Origin: Paenisporosarcina cavernae | Lineage (GTDB): Bacteria; Bacillota; Bacilli; Bacillales_A; Planococcaceae | DNA: 64,000 bases | Direction: 5' to 3' | NCBI RefSeq assembly: GCF_003595195.1 | Contig: NZ_CP032418.1 | Coordinates: 384,501-448,500 of the forward strand | In this document: one piece after another, positions 18,705 through 26,435 of the stretch | Layout of the letters: each line of letters begins with the position of its first letter | Position numbering within the stretch: position 1 is the stretch's first letter | The notes under the pieces: generated by a model | What the model was told of the DNA's origin: nothing | What the model saw: only the letters and a program-made list of their open reading frames with translations | Database searches by the model: none | Program-made: the position numbers and the translations under genes

Positions 18705-19588
18705 TGGCATATGAAATCGAGAGACGTATTGTCAAAGCAATACCAAAAAACAGAGTAAAATCATACTCTTATATTCTTGCTCACGAATCAGGCAATGCAA
18801 AGAACACAGGTGAAGGATCACTTGAATCAGAAGTTAAATTCATGGCAAACAATTGGCGAAATGCCTTTACACATTTCTGGGTAGGTAATAAAGCGATTAT
18901 CCAGCTGGCAGAAGATGGCTATGTTGCATATGGAGCAGGCGGCTATCTTAATCCCCACTCACCAGCACAAGTAGAGTTAGCTCGTGTGGATACTCAAGAA
19001 GAGTTTGATGAATCCTATAAGCGATATATATGGTTACTCCGTCACCAGGCAGATAAATATGGCATTCCTAAAACGTTGGATAGTGATGACCGTAGAGGCG
19101 TTAAAACTCATTTATGGATATCGAAAAATTTAGGTGGTACTAATCATACAGATCCTTACGACTACCTTGCAAAATGGGGAATATCGAAAGAACAGTTTAA
19201 AAATGATGTTGAGAATGGAATTGACTTGAATTCGAAAGGAGCTGAATCAAGAGTGAATTACTTACAGTGTGGAGATAGCGGTGGAGAAGTAAAAGTCATG
19301 CAAGAATTATTAGTGGAAGCAGGATTAAAAATTTCAATTGATGGAAGTTATGGACCTGCAACTGAAAAAGCGGTTCGAGCATTCCAAACAACTAACAATT
19401 TATCTGTGGATGGTTATTACGGTCCCGTAACTAAAGCAAAGTTATTGGAAGTTCCGAAATCAAAGCCATCCAAAAAAGAATTGTACCGTTTAGTTACGGG
19501 GACATTTGGTAGCAAGGAAGCTGCTGAAAAGTCAGCAAATATACTGAAAAGGCAATTTGGCTGGACGGTTTATGTAAAAGAAAAATAA
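18704..19588 (+). CDS. Endolysin: N-acetylmuramoyl-L-alanine amidase with peptidoglycan-binding and SPOR-like domains
   Basis: A 294-residue endolysin. The N-terminal Amidase_2 domain spans residues about 15-165, with likely zinc ligands H27 (LAHESGN), H136 (KTHLWIS) and a third in NHTDPYDYL (H148 or D150). Residues 185-250 are a PG_binding_1 domain (NGYYGPVT-type repeat seen twice: IDGSYGPATEKAV and VDGYYGPVTKAKL). The last 37 residues look like a SPOR-type domain (LVTGTFGSKEAAEKSANILK). It cuts the bond between muramic acid and the peptide stem during lysis. It is the last gene of the late operon. Confidence 0.93.
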   Translation: MAYEIERRIVKAIPKNRVKSYSYILAHESGNAKNTGEGSLESEVKFMANNWRNAFTHFWVGNKAIIQLAEDGYVAYGAGGYLNPHSPAQVELARVDTQEEFDESYKRYIWLLRHQADKYGIPKTLDSDDRRGVKTHLWISKNLGGTNHTDPYDYLAKWGISKEQFKNDVENGIDLNSKGAESRVNYLQCGDSGGEVKVMQELLVEAGLKISIDGSYGPATEKAVRAFQTTNNLSVDGYYGPVTKAKLLEVPKSKPSKKELYRLVTGTFGSKEAAEKSANILKRQFGWTVYVKEK

Positions 19589-19597
19589 TTGTGTCTT

Positions 19598-19626
19598 AGC
19601 CTTGCTCAATGAGTAGGGCTTTTTTA
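19598..19626 (+). terminator. Rho-independent terminator ending phage late operon
   Basis: AGCCTTGCTC pairs with GAGTAGGGCT with two G-T pairs, followed by a T tract. It marks the end of structural and lysis genes. Cargo genes begin after it. Confidence 0.75.
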
Positions 19627-19645
19627 TTTTGTCTATTTTTGTCGA

Positions 19646-19678
19646 ATATTACATGAAAATGTCCGTCTGTAATATAAT
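19646..19678 (+). promoter_or_regulatory. Promoter with overlapping inverted repeat before the STAND gene
   Basis: A TATAAT -10 box lies at 19673-19678, with a weak TTACAT -35 at 19649-19654 and an 18-base spacer. An exact eight-base inverted repeat, ATATTACA (19646-19653) and TGTAATAT (19668-19675), with arms 14 bases apart, covers both boxes. This is a plausible repressor site and suggests the gene is expressed from the prophage independently of late transcription. Confidence 0.6.
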
Positions 19679-19705
19679 TGATGAAATAAAAATGGGGTGA
19701 ATTAA

Positions 19706-22315
19706 ATGAACAATTTAAATATTAATACAAGAATCTTAATGTTTTCTGTATGCACATCATTAGAATTCGATCTGAGAAAATTTATCTTAGAAAGTAATTT
19801 GGTTAAAAATATACCGGAACCTATTAAAAACAAAGCAAAAGAACGAAACAAAAAACTTAAGACCGAAGAGATAAATACAAATAATTTAGCTTTCCTAACT
19901 GAGTTAGACATGGGAGATTTAGTGGACATAATATCCAACAATATCTATGAATTTAAGTTAAACATTGAAAAGAAGAAATTGTTAGTAGATTATTTCACCA
20001 AAATAATTCCCATAAGAAATAGAGTCATGCATACCAGACCTTTAGAAATAGGAGATAGATCTATCTTAAACGAAGTAATAGAAACTGTGGACGAAAAACT
20101 ATTCTGGATTAATTGGAATGAAACTATTAAAACAAGAGAGAAAATTAGAACAAGTCCACATGAAATAATAAACCAGTCATATAAAAAAGTGATTGATTAT
20201 ACTAGTAATGTTTATCACAATCTCCCTATACCAGAATTTGATGATACTGGCTATATAGGTAGAAAGAATGAAATGAAAAATATTATCAATTTATTAAAAG
20301 ATAAAAAGAATCAAATCATTACAATAGTCGGAAACGGCGGAATTGGAAAAACGGCAACTGCAGTAAAAGCATTGTATGATTTAATAGATTTGGAAGATAA
20401 CCCTTTTGAAGCAATATTATGGGTGAGTCTTAAAACAAGAACCCTTTCTAACGGTGAATTTCAAAATATTAATAAGGCAATTATCGATATGAAAGGAATG
20501 TTTTCTAATTTAGAGAAATTAGTAATTAAAGAAGAAAATCTAGATAAACAAAATATTATAAATTTTATGAAAGAATTCAATACACTTTTGGTAGTAGACA
20601 ACCTTGAAACCATTAGTACTCCTGAAATTATGGGATTTCTAAAAGACATTCCTGAAAATTCCAAAGTGTTAATAACATCTCGACATGGAATAGGAGAACT
20701 CGAAAATAGAATCCAACTAGAAGGATTAGATATAAATGATGCACTGACTTATTTCAGAATTTTATCAAAACATTATGGATTAAAATTACACACCAGGTCA
20801 GACAATGATTTAAAAAGACTTATAGGGGAATTCCTTTATTCAAGTCCGTTGTCTATAAAGTGGTTTATATCTAGTATATATACCGGCCTAAGTGAATCTT
20901 CCATATTGGCAAATAAAGAAGATTTGATAGTGTTCTGTATGTCAAATGTAGTTAACAAACTGAATGATAATGAAAGAAAAATTCTTCAATTGCTTCTAGT
21001 GGAAGGGAAAAAATTAAGTTATGGAGAAATTGATTATTTCTTGCAATATCAGGAAGGAGAACTTGTAAAATATATTAATAATTTGGTTTCAACAAGTATG
21101 ATACAACTTATTAATGGAGAATATGAACTAAATCAAATGGCAAAAGATTATCTTTCTTTAAGCCATCCACCTAAAAATGATTTTATTAACAAGGTATTTA
21201 AACAAAGATCAAAGCTAAATACTATGATGCAAGAGATAAAAATAAAAAATGAAGTAGATCCATTTAATCCTAAATCCATTTATAAAAATTTAGAAAGTAG
21301 TAATAAAAAAATTGCTTCTTTTTATTTAATTGAAGCACTCGATTTTAGTTCCAAAAGACAATGGGAAATGTCCTTCGAAAAAATAAAAAAAGCCGCAAGT
21401 ATTGCACCTGATTATTTTGAGGTTTATAAAATTAAAGCATTTATAGCTGCAGAAAGCGGAGACTGGTATGAAGCCATAAATAGTTATCGAACTGCAATAG
21501 AGACTTGCCATAGTAATTTTGAAAAAGCTACTGTTTTGTATTTATTCAGCGTCTTTTATGTTGTTCGTATGGTAAACTACGACAACGCGAAAGACTTAAT
21601 TCTTAAAGCTAACGAATTATATCCAGAGAATAAAACATTGTTAATGGAAAAAGCAAGAGTTCTAACATATTTAGGAGAATTTAACGAAGCACAGGAGATA
21701 CTTGAATCTATAGTTATTGATGAGAGTTTCACACAAAAAGCATTAAATCTTTATACAACAAGAATAGCTGATTTATACCGTAGAATGGCGAGCAACTACG
21801 ATAATAGAGACAATTTGAAAAAATATGCTTTGTACAAACTAGCAATCGAGAGAATTGAAACACTAAGCGAAATTGACCCTATAACATATCAAACTCTACT
21901 AAAAGTATTAGTTGATTTATCATTTATACACCGAAATCCTGATGCCCTAAGTTTGTTACATGAGACTTTAATTAAACATTTTGATAATTTAGTTGGAGTT
22001 AAAAGTGCAAATATGAACAAATTAGTTAGGAGTATTGAGAACTTTAAACATGAAATTCCTTCGGATCTTTATGATTTAGTGAGAAAATTATCGAAAAATT
22101 ATCAACAGGAAGCAAAAACAATCAATAATCCTAATATTGGTCTAGTTGTAAGGGTAATTAACAATTTTGGATTCGTGCAAAATGCCATTGGTTCATATTA
22201 TTTTAATTTTAATCAATGCCTATATAATCCCGTTAGTGTTGGTGATCGTGTAAGTTTTAAACTTACTCAAAACGTGAAAGGACCCGTGGCAATAAAATTA
22301 AATTTAATTGACTAG
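19706..22315 (+). CDS. HEPN-STAND NTPase-TPR-cold-shock-domain protein, candidate antiphage defence
   Basis: An 869-residue protein. Residues 1-140 are an all-helical HEPN-like domain (Swt1 type) with the RNase motif R-N-x3-H at R104-H109. Residues 183-400 are a STAND/NB-ARC-like NTPase: Walker A G209-T216 (GNGGIGKT), Walker B LLVVD at D298, then VLITSRHG at 321-328. Residues 415-490 look like a winged helix. Residues 540-760 are TPR-like repeats. Residues 808-869 resemble a cold-shock/OB domain (NNFGFV, GDRVSF, KGPVAIKL). By analogy with Avs-type sensors, ligand binding would drive oligomerisation and RNA cleavage. The gene is visibly more AT-rich than the phage genes and sits in the cargo slot between lysin and attachment site. 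Domain calls come from motifs by eye; the defence role is inferred. Confidence 0.75.
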   Translation: MNNLNINTRILMFSVCTSLEFDLRKFILESNLVKNIPEPIKNKAKERNKKLKTEEINTNNLAFLTELDMGDLVDIISNNIYEFKLNIEKKKLLVDYFTKIIPIRNRVMHTRPLEIGDRSILNEVIETVDEKLFWINWNETIKTREKIRTSPHEIINQSYKKVIDYTSNVYHNLPIPEFDDTGYIGRKNEMKNIINLLKDKKNQIITIVGNGGIGKTATAVKALYDLIDLEDNPFEAILWVSLKTRTLSNGEFQNINKAIIDMKGMFSNLEKLVIKEENLDKQNIINFMKEFNTLLVVDNLETISTPEIMGFLKDIPENSKVLITSRHGIGELENRIQLEGLDINDALTYFRILSKHYGLKLHTRSDNDLKRLIGEFLYSSPLSIKWFISSIYTGLSESSILANKEDLIVFCMSNVVNKLNDNERKILQLLLVEGKKLSYGEIDYFLQYQEGELVKYINNLVSTSMIQLINGEYELNQMAKDYLSLSHPPKNDFINKVFKQRSKLNTMMQEIKIKNEVDPFNPKSIYKNLESSNKKIASFYLIEALDFSSKRQWEMSFEKIKKAASIAPDYFEVYKIKAFIAAESGDWYEAINSYRTAIETCHSNFEKATVLYLFSVFYVVRMVNYDNAKDLILKANELYPENKTLLMEKARVLTYLGEFNEAQEILESIVIDESFTQKALNLYTTRIADLYRRMASNYDNRDNLKKYALYKLAIERIETLSEIDPITYQTLLKVLVDLSFIHRNPDALSLLHETLIKHFDNLVGVKSANMNKLVRSIENFKHEIPSDLYDLVRKLSKNYQQEAKTINNPNIGLVVRVINNFGFVQNAIGSYYFNFNQCLYNPVSVGDRVSFKLTQNVKGPVAIKLNLID

Positions 22316-22361
22316 TATAATTCTCCAAATTATGTGGTAAAATAATATTAATTAAAAGTAT

Positions 22362-22393
22362 AAGATGCACCATTTGAGGTGCATCTTTTTTTG
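22362..22393 (+). terminator. Rho-independent terminator after STAND gene
   Basis: AAGATGCACC and GGTGCATCTT make a perfect ten-pair stem with a six-base loop, followed by a long T run. It isolates the STAND gene as a single-gene unit. Confidence 0.9.
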
Positions 22394-22423
22394 TTGCAAA
22401 AAGAACAAGTGTTCGCATATAAT
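22394..22423 (+). promoter_or_regulatory. LexA-controlled (SOS) promoter of the YolD cassette
   Basis: TTGCAA at 22394-22399 and TATAAT at 22418-22423 are 18 bases apart. Inside the spacer, AGAACAAGTGTTCG (22402-22415) matches the Gram-positive LexA box GAAC-N4-GTTC. LexA bound here would block RNA polymerase, so the two genes downstream should be induced by DNA damage. Confidence 0.8.
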
Positions 22424-22441
22424 TAGCAAAAAGGAGCGAAC

Positions 22442-22666
22442 ATGATGCGAGAACAAATTCGAAAATGTATGCAGCTGAATCAGATTGTTGAAATGATCTA
22501 CATGGATAAACATGGCCAACTGTCCAAACGTCGCGTGAAAGTAATAAAGATGAACTCCACATCGTTCCAGTCTTTCTGTATGACGAAGAACGCTAAGCGT
22601 ACATTTATTATCGATAATGTTCTCGCAAACGCTCCTGTCGTGAAAAGGGAACGAGTAGTGATATGA
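22442..22666 (+). CDS. Small basic protein upstream of YolD, WYL-like beta fold
   Basis: A 74-residue protein starting two bases after GGAGCGAAC. The pattern of short strands (IVEMIYMDKHGQLSKRRVKV, then SFQSFCMTKNAKRTFIID) resembles the small SH3-like barrel of WYL domains, which bind ligands or nucleic acid in transcription factors. There is no helix-turn-helix. It overlaps the YolD gene by four bases and shares the SOS promoter. Short genes of this kind commonly precede yolD in Bacillales. The function is unknown. Confidence 0.7.
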   Translation: MMREQIRKCMQLNQIVEMIYMDKHGQLSKRRVKVIKMNSTSFQSFCMTKNAKRTFIIDNVLANAPVVKRERVVI

Positions 22667-23022
22667 GGAAGATTAATCGAGCTATGCAGCTTCAAGGTGA
22701 TATTAAAGACCGCGGTAATATCAAATGGACTTCGTTATTTCTGCCGGAACATGTGAAAGCTATGCGTGAATGGCAAGAGGACATAGGGAAAGTAGATAAA
22801 CCTTTACTAGATGAATTCGACCTGCAGGTACTTCAGGAAGAATTGGAGATCGCAATCCAGACAGCAAATGAAGTTCGTATTAAAGAATGGAAAGACGGTA
22901 AATTTGTTTATCATAGAGGAATCATAACTCGAGCAAATAGTCAGAAACTAACTTACGAAGATCCTTTCGGGAAGCACGATATTTACGCGACAAATTTAAT
23001 TGAAATCATGTCATTGTATTAA
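22663..23022 (+). CDS. YolD-like family protein
   Basis: A 119-residue protein with the YolD signature DRGNIKWTSLFLPEHVKAM near the start and a WYL-like C-terminal part (GIITRANSQKLTYEDPFGKH). YolD proteins are usually encoded with Y-family polymerases of the UvrX/YqjW type in plasmids and prophages, under LexA. Here no polymerase gene is present in the window, so the pair stands alone. Its role may be as a polymerase accessory acting with a host enzyme, which is an inference. Confidence 0.85.
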   Translation: MRKINRAMQLQGDIKDRGNIKWTSLFLPEHVKAMREWQEDIGKVDKPLLDEFDLQVLQEELEIAIQTANEVRIKEWKDGKFVYHRGIITRANSQKLTYEDPFGKHDIYATNLIEIMSLY

Positions 23023-23054
23023 GAATAGACCTCCTTAAATGGAGATCTATTCTT
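23021..23054. terminator. Hairpin between convergent genes
   Basis: AAGAATAGA and TCTATTCTT pair, with an inner CCTCC/GGAG stem, between the converging ends of the YolD gene and the minus-strand membrane protein. It overlaps the end of the latter. There is no clear T tract on either side, so its terminator role is uncertain. Confidence 0.5.
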
Positions 23055-23697
23055 GTACAACTACAAAACTTTTATTTAATTGTTCTATGTTCTCGGCTGC
23101 AGAAAGCATATGAGTTTCAGAAGTCGATAAAATTGATTCTAATTCATCCATTTCAGCAGGGGAAAAGTCTCCTTTATTTAATACTGTTTGAATGTGATTT
23201 ACTGCGGCACCTCTAATCTTGGTAGCAGTTGAAAAGTTGGTTTTGAATTTATCAAATTGTTTCTTGTTGTAGCCAGTTAACTTTCCGGCGGATATTTCGT
23301 GTATTTGATTTTCCAGATCCTCGTAACTAACTTCTAGCAATATCATTCTTCCGTATGCTGTTGAAATGTTCGTAGTTGTTCCTATACCATTTAAAGTTGA
23401 TTTAAATTCTTCTTCCCATAATCTATCAAACTCTTTAACGACTTTGTCCATTTGTGGTTTAACATCATTAATATAAGATTCTTTTTCTACTGAATAAACT
23501 TCACTCTTTTCTTCTGTAACAAACGCCATTCCTAACCCTATAAATGAAACTATAAAAACATATAAAGATATCCCTGCTCGTTGCAATTTTTGCTTCGCTA
23601 ATTGTTTATCTGTTTTAATAAGTCTAAAATATCTATACATATAGACTAGAACTAATACAAATGAAACTGACGAAAGTAGTAATAAAAAATTATCCAT
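23047..23697 (-). CDS. Membrane-anchored protein with long helical domain, unknown
   Basis: A 216-residue protein on the strand opposite to the rest of the prophage. Two N-terminal membrane segments (FLLLLSSVSFVLVLVYMYRY; AGISLYVFIVSFIGLGMAFV) are followed by about 160 mostly helical, charged residues. The start follows a GGGGGGA ribosome binding site. Many such proteins in Bacillales prophages are of unknown function. A membrane plus helical-sensor layout would fit superinfection exclusion, but nothing in the sequence proves this. Confidence 0.65.
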   Translation of the reverse strand: MDNFLLLLSSVSFVLVLVYMYRYFRLIKTDKQLAKQKLQRAGISLYVFIVSFIGLGMAFVTEEKSEVYSVEKESYINDVKPQMDKVVKEFDRLWEEEFKSTLNGIGTTTNISTAYGRMILLEVSYEDLENQIHEISAGKLTGYNKKQFDKFKTNFSTATKIRGAAVNHIQTVLNKGDFSPAEMDELESILSTSETHMLSAAENIEQLNKSFVVVQE

Positions 23698-23891
23698 AAT
23701 CCCCCCCTAGTATCCTTTTACCTACATTATCAAAAATAAATATTTTAATATAGTTCAATCATTCGACACTTTTCGACAATGATTATTTAATAACACCCAC
23801 AATACACTTATGCGCCCTCCTCTAGCATCATGAGATTAGTGCAGTGAAAAGTGTGAAGCTTAAATATGATAAACAATTTGATAAGCACGAT

Positions 23892-23919
23892 ATATATCAT
23901 AAAAATATAATTGATATAT
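23892..23919. promoter_or_regulatory. Inverted repeat, possible operator
   Basis: ATATATCA (23892-23899) and TGATATAT (23912-23919) form an exact eight-base inverted repeat with a 12-base gap, in the 282-base space between two divergent genes. It could be an operator. The surrounding sequence is very AT-rich, so chance is possible. Confidence 0.35.
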
Positions 23920-23979
23920 GTTTCTTAAATAGAGGAAATCAAATTTTCGTGTCGAATAGAAATATTCGGGAGAGTGAGA

Positions 23980-24198
23980 ATGAAGTTGAAGAAGTATAGT
24001 GTTTATATAAAGTATGAAGATGATAGAGTACAGGAATTTGATACTGATATAGATGTCAGAACACTCAAAGTGCTGCCATTGAGTAGCCCGCGATTAATTA
24101 TTATGGAAGACTTGAACTTTATAGATGTTGGGAGAATTAAGGAATTTAAACTTACAGAAAATGAATTAGTCACAACATACAAAAGCCCCTCCATTTAG
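23980..24198 (+). CDS. Small phage cargo protein, unknown
   Basis: A 72-residue protein. Start at the ATG at 23980; a GTG two codons upstream is possible. Mostly short beta-like stretches, no membrane segment, no recognisable motif. The terminator stem begins within its last codons. It is divergent from the minus-strand membrane protein. I do not recognise it. Confidence 0.55.
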   Translation: MKLKKYSVYIKYEDDRVQEFDTDIDVRTLKVLPLSSPRLIIMEDLNFIDVGRIKEFKLTENELVTTYKSPSI

Positions 24199-24213
24199 GA
24201 AGGGCTTATTTTT
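24183..24213 (+). terminator. Rho-independent terminator
   Basis: AAGCCC and GGGCTT, extended by TCC/GGA inside, followed by a T-rich tract. It overlaps the last codons of the small gene upstream. Confidence 0.8.
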
Positions 24214-24309
24214 AATTAGAGAAACTAAATTTTTAGCTATTACCAAATATAGGTAGACTATATTCTTCCGAAAGTTTAGAATTTAACTAATACTTTTAGG
24301 AGGGCTCAA

Positions 24310-26007
24310 ATGAAGAAAATATTACTTTCTCTCGTTACTTTTGTCTTATTTTTCTCGTTTACAAGTTTTAAGAATGTGGATGCTGCAAGTTACTCTGATG
24401 TAACTCCGAGTCATAGATTTTATGAAGATATCATGCTTCTTTTAGACAGAGGAATTGTAAGCGATAGTCAGCGATATGGAATAGATAAACCTATAACGCG
24501 CGAAGAAGTAGCGATAATGGTTTCAAAAGCAGTTGGATTAAAAGGCGGAAATGCTACTACAGGCTTTCCAGATGTTCCATCAAATTTAAGTTCTTCGGGG
24601 TACATAAAATCTGCCGTCGATGCAGGAATAATTGCTGGGTATACCGATGGAACATTTAAGCCAAAGGAAATAGTAAACAGAGGGCAAATGGCAATCTTTG
24701 TTGCACGTGCTTTTCATCTTACAAACCAAAAAGAAGTGAAATTTAAAGATGTCTCTTCAAACATGTTTGCATATACTGCTATCCGTCAAATCTTAGCGGC
24801 AAATATTACAACTGGTTTTCCAGACAATACTTTTAAACCAAATGATAAATTGACAAAGGGTCAAATTTCCGCATTTTTAGCCAGAGCAATTCGAAATGCT
24901 CAAGCTTCCATTGGAAACGCGAAAGTTCATTTCATAGATGTCGGTCAAGGAGATTCTATTTTAATTCAATCGGCAAGTGGAAAAACAATGCTGATTGATG
25001 GCGGCCCAAAATCAGCAGGAACTAAGGTGGTTAGTTACCTTAAATCTAAAGGCGTTACTAAACTAGACTATGTGGTTGCAACTCATCCAGACGCGGATCA
25101 CATTGGCGGATTGATTTCTGTGTTGAATTCTATCTCCATCGGCACATTTTTAGATTCTGGAAAATCACATACTACTGATACGTACTTAGAAATGCTTCAA
25201 TTAATTGATTCGAAAAATATTAAGTACGAAATTCCAGTGGAAAAAGAAGTTATCAATTTAGACGATAATTTCAAGTTTACAGTTCTGAATGCTGGAAAAG
25301 AATCTGATGATAACAATGAAGCATCTATCGTTTTGAAAGGTGTTTTCGGAACACAATCATTTTTATTTATGGCGGATGCTGATAAAAATACTGAGTTAGA
25401 TATTATGAGTAAGTATAATGTTTCAGCTAATGTGCTAAAAGCTGGTCACCATGGTTCCGATACTTCTTCTGGACTATCATTCTTACAAGCAGTAAAACCT
25501 CAAACGACTATTTTATCATATGGAAAGGATAACTCGTATGGACATCCAATGGCATCCGTCCTGGCAAATTTAAAATTATTAAATACTAGGGTTTATAACA
25601 CAGTTGATAGTTGCAATGTCGTTGTTGATACAGATGGGAAAACACATTCAGTTTCCACTAGCTGTACTGGATCAACATCTCCACAAACACCAGAACCTGC
25701 ACCTGTTAATAACAACTTAAGCATCACAAGCAAAGATTTGTCTACTGAGATTTTAGCTATCAAAAATACTAGCACAGCAACAATTAATTTAAGTGGTTGG
25801 AAATTAGTATCCGTGCAAGGTAATCAAATATATGAATTTCCAAATGTAAATTTATTAGCTGGTAAAACAATTTATGTAACAAGTGGGCCAAACGCTAAAT
25901 CAGGTAATGAATACTTAAAATGGACTACGGCTAACATTTGGCTAAATAGCGGAGATCCAGCAAAACTTATCAATCCTCAGGGAGCTGTAATAAGTGAATT
26001 CAAATAA
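24310..26007 (+). CDS. Secreted SLH-metallo-beta-lactamase (ComEC-like)-lamin-tail protein
   Basis: A 565-residue secreted protein. Signal peptide residues 1-26 (cut near VDA-AS). Three SLH domains (27-195) would tether it to the wall. Residues 205-445 are a metallo-beta-lactamase fold like the extracellular ComEC/Rec2 domain: FIDVGQGDSILI, metal motif H259-P-D261-A-D263-H264, GHHGSD at 379-384, and YGHP with H412. A PEPAP linker leads to a lamin-tail domain (468-565: KNTSTATINLSGWKLVS), often found with extracellular nucleases. It is likely a cell-surface phosphodiesterase or nuclease. It is phage cargo, or a chromosomal gene captured at the attachment site. Confidence 0.88.
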   Translation: MKKILLSLVTFVLFFSFTSFKNVDAASYSDVTPSHRFYEDIMLLLDRGIVSDSQRYGIDKPITREEVAIMVSKAVGLKGGNATTGFPDVPSNLSSSGYIKSAVDAGIIAGYTDGTFKPKEIVNRGQMAIFVARAFHLTNQKEVKFKDVSSNMFAYTAIRQILAANITTGFPDNTFKPNDKLTKGQISAFLARAIRNAQASIGNAKVHFIDVGQGDSILIQSASGKTMLIDGGPKSAGTKVVSYLKSKGVTKLDYVVATHPDADHIGGLISVLNSISIGTFLDSGKSHTTDTYLEMLQLIDSKNIKYEIPVEKEVINLDDNFKFTVLNAGKESDDNNEASIVLKGVFGTQSFLFMADADKNTELDIMSKYNVSANVLKAGHHGSDTSSGLSFLQAVKPQTTILSYGKDNSYGHPMASVLANLKLLNTRVYNTVDSCNVVVDTDGKTHSVSTSCTGSTSPQTPEPAPVNNNLSITSKDLSTEILAIKNTSTATINLSGWKLVSVQGNQIYEFPNVNLLAGKTIYVTSGPNAKSGNEYLKWTTANIWLNSGDPAKLINPQGAVISEFK

Positions 26008-26239
26008 ATACACGTTGGATCGTTTTGAAGACGGAAAGGCTGTTTTTTTATCTAAAGAAGATGAGAGTAAACAAGTATTACTTGATGATAAAATTGTGAG
26101 CGACCTATCCGAGGGGGACATTGTTAAATTACATGTTGATCCTGAAGGCAAATGGGCAGTCCAATGTAAGTTAGAGGATGAAACTGCTGAACGTAAAAAA
26201 GAAGTGAACGACCTTATAGAAAAATTAAAGAATAAGTAA
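25994..26239 (+). CDS. DUF3006 domain protein
   Basis: An 81-residue protein with the DUF3006 pattern: YTLDRFEDGKAVFLSKED, then a beta-rich middle (VKLHVDPEGKWAV) and a short helical end. Starts on GTG and overlaps the metallo-beta-lactamase gene by 14 bases. DUF3006 genes commonly follow ComEC-like metallo-beta-lactamase genes in Firmicutes, so the two probably act together. The biochemical role is not known. Confidence 0.85.
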   Translation: MNSNKYTLDRFEDGKAVFLSKEDESKQVLLDDKIVSDLSEGDIVKLHVDPEGKWAVQCKLEDETAERKKEVNDLIEKLKNK

Positions 26240-26241
26240 TT

Positions 26242-26279
26242 AAAATCCCTCCAAATTCGTTCGGAGGGATTTTGTTTTT
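26242..26279 (+). terminator. Rho-independent terminator
   Basis: AAAATCCCTCC and GGAGGGATTTT make a perfect 11-pair stem with a ten-base loop and a T-rich tail. It ends the metallo-beta-lactamase/DUF3006 pair. Confidence 0.9.
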
Positions 26280-26290
26280 GCTCGAATTGT

Positions 26291-26310
26291 AGTGACCAAA
26301 AAGTGACCAA
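26291..26310 (+). repeat. Direct repeat near right attachment site
   Basis: AGTGACCAA occurs at 26291-26299 and again at 26302-26310. Short direct repeats beside an attachment site are often integrase arm-binding sites. The segment 26280-26435 between terminator and tRNA fragment is otherwise AT-rich and gene-free. Confidence 0.4.
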
Positions 26311-26435
26311 CTAATGATAGTTGAATAAAAAACAAGTACATTAATGATAAAACGAGACAACTAAAAAACCTAAGGATATAGATAAATATTGATGTTGATT
26401 AACATATAGAAATAGTGATAGTTTAATCTATAACC

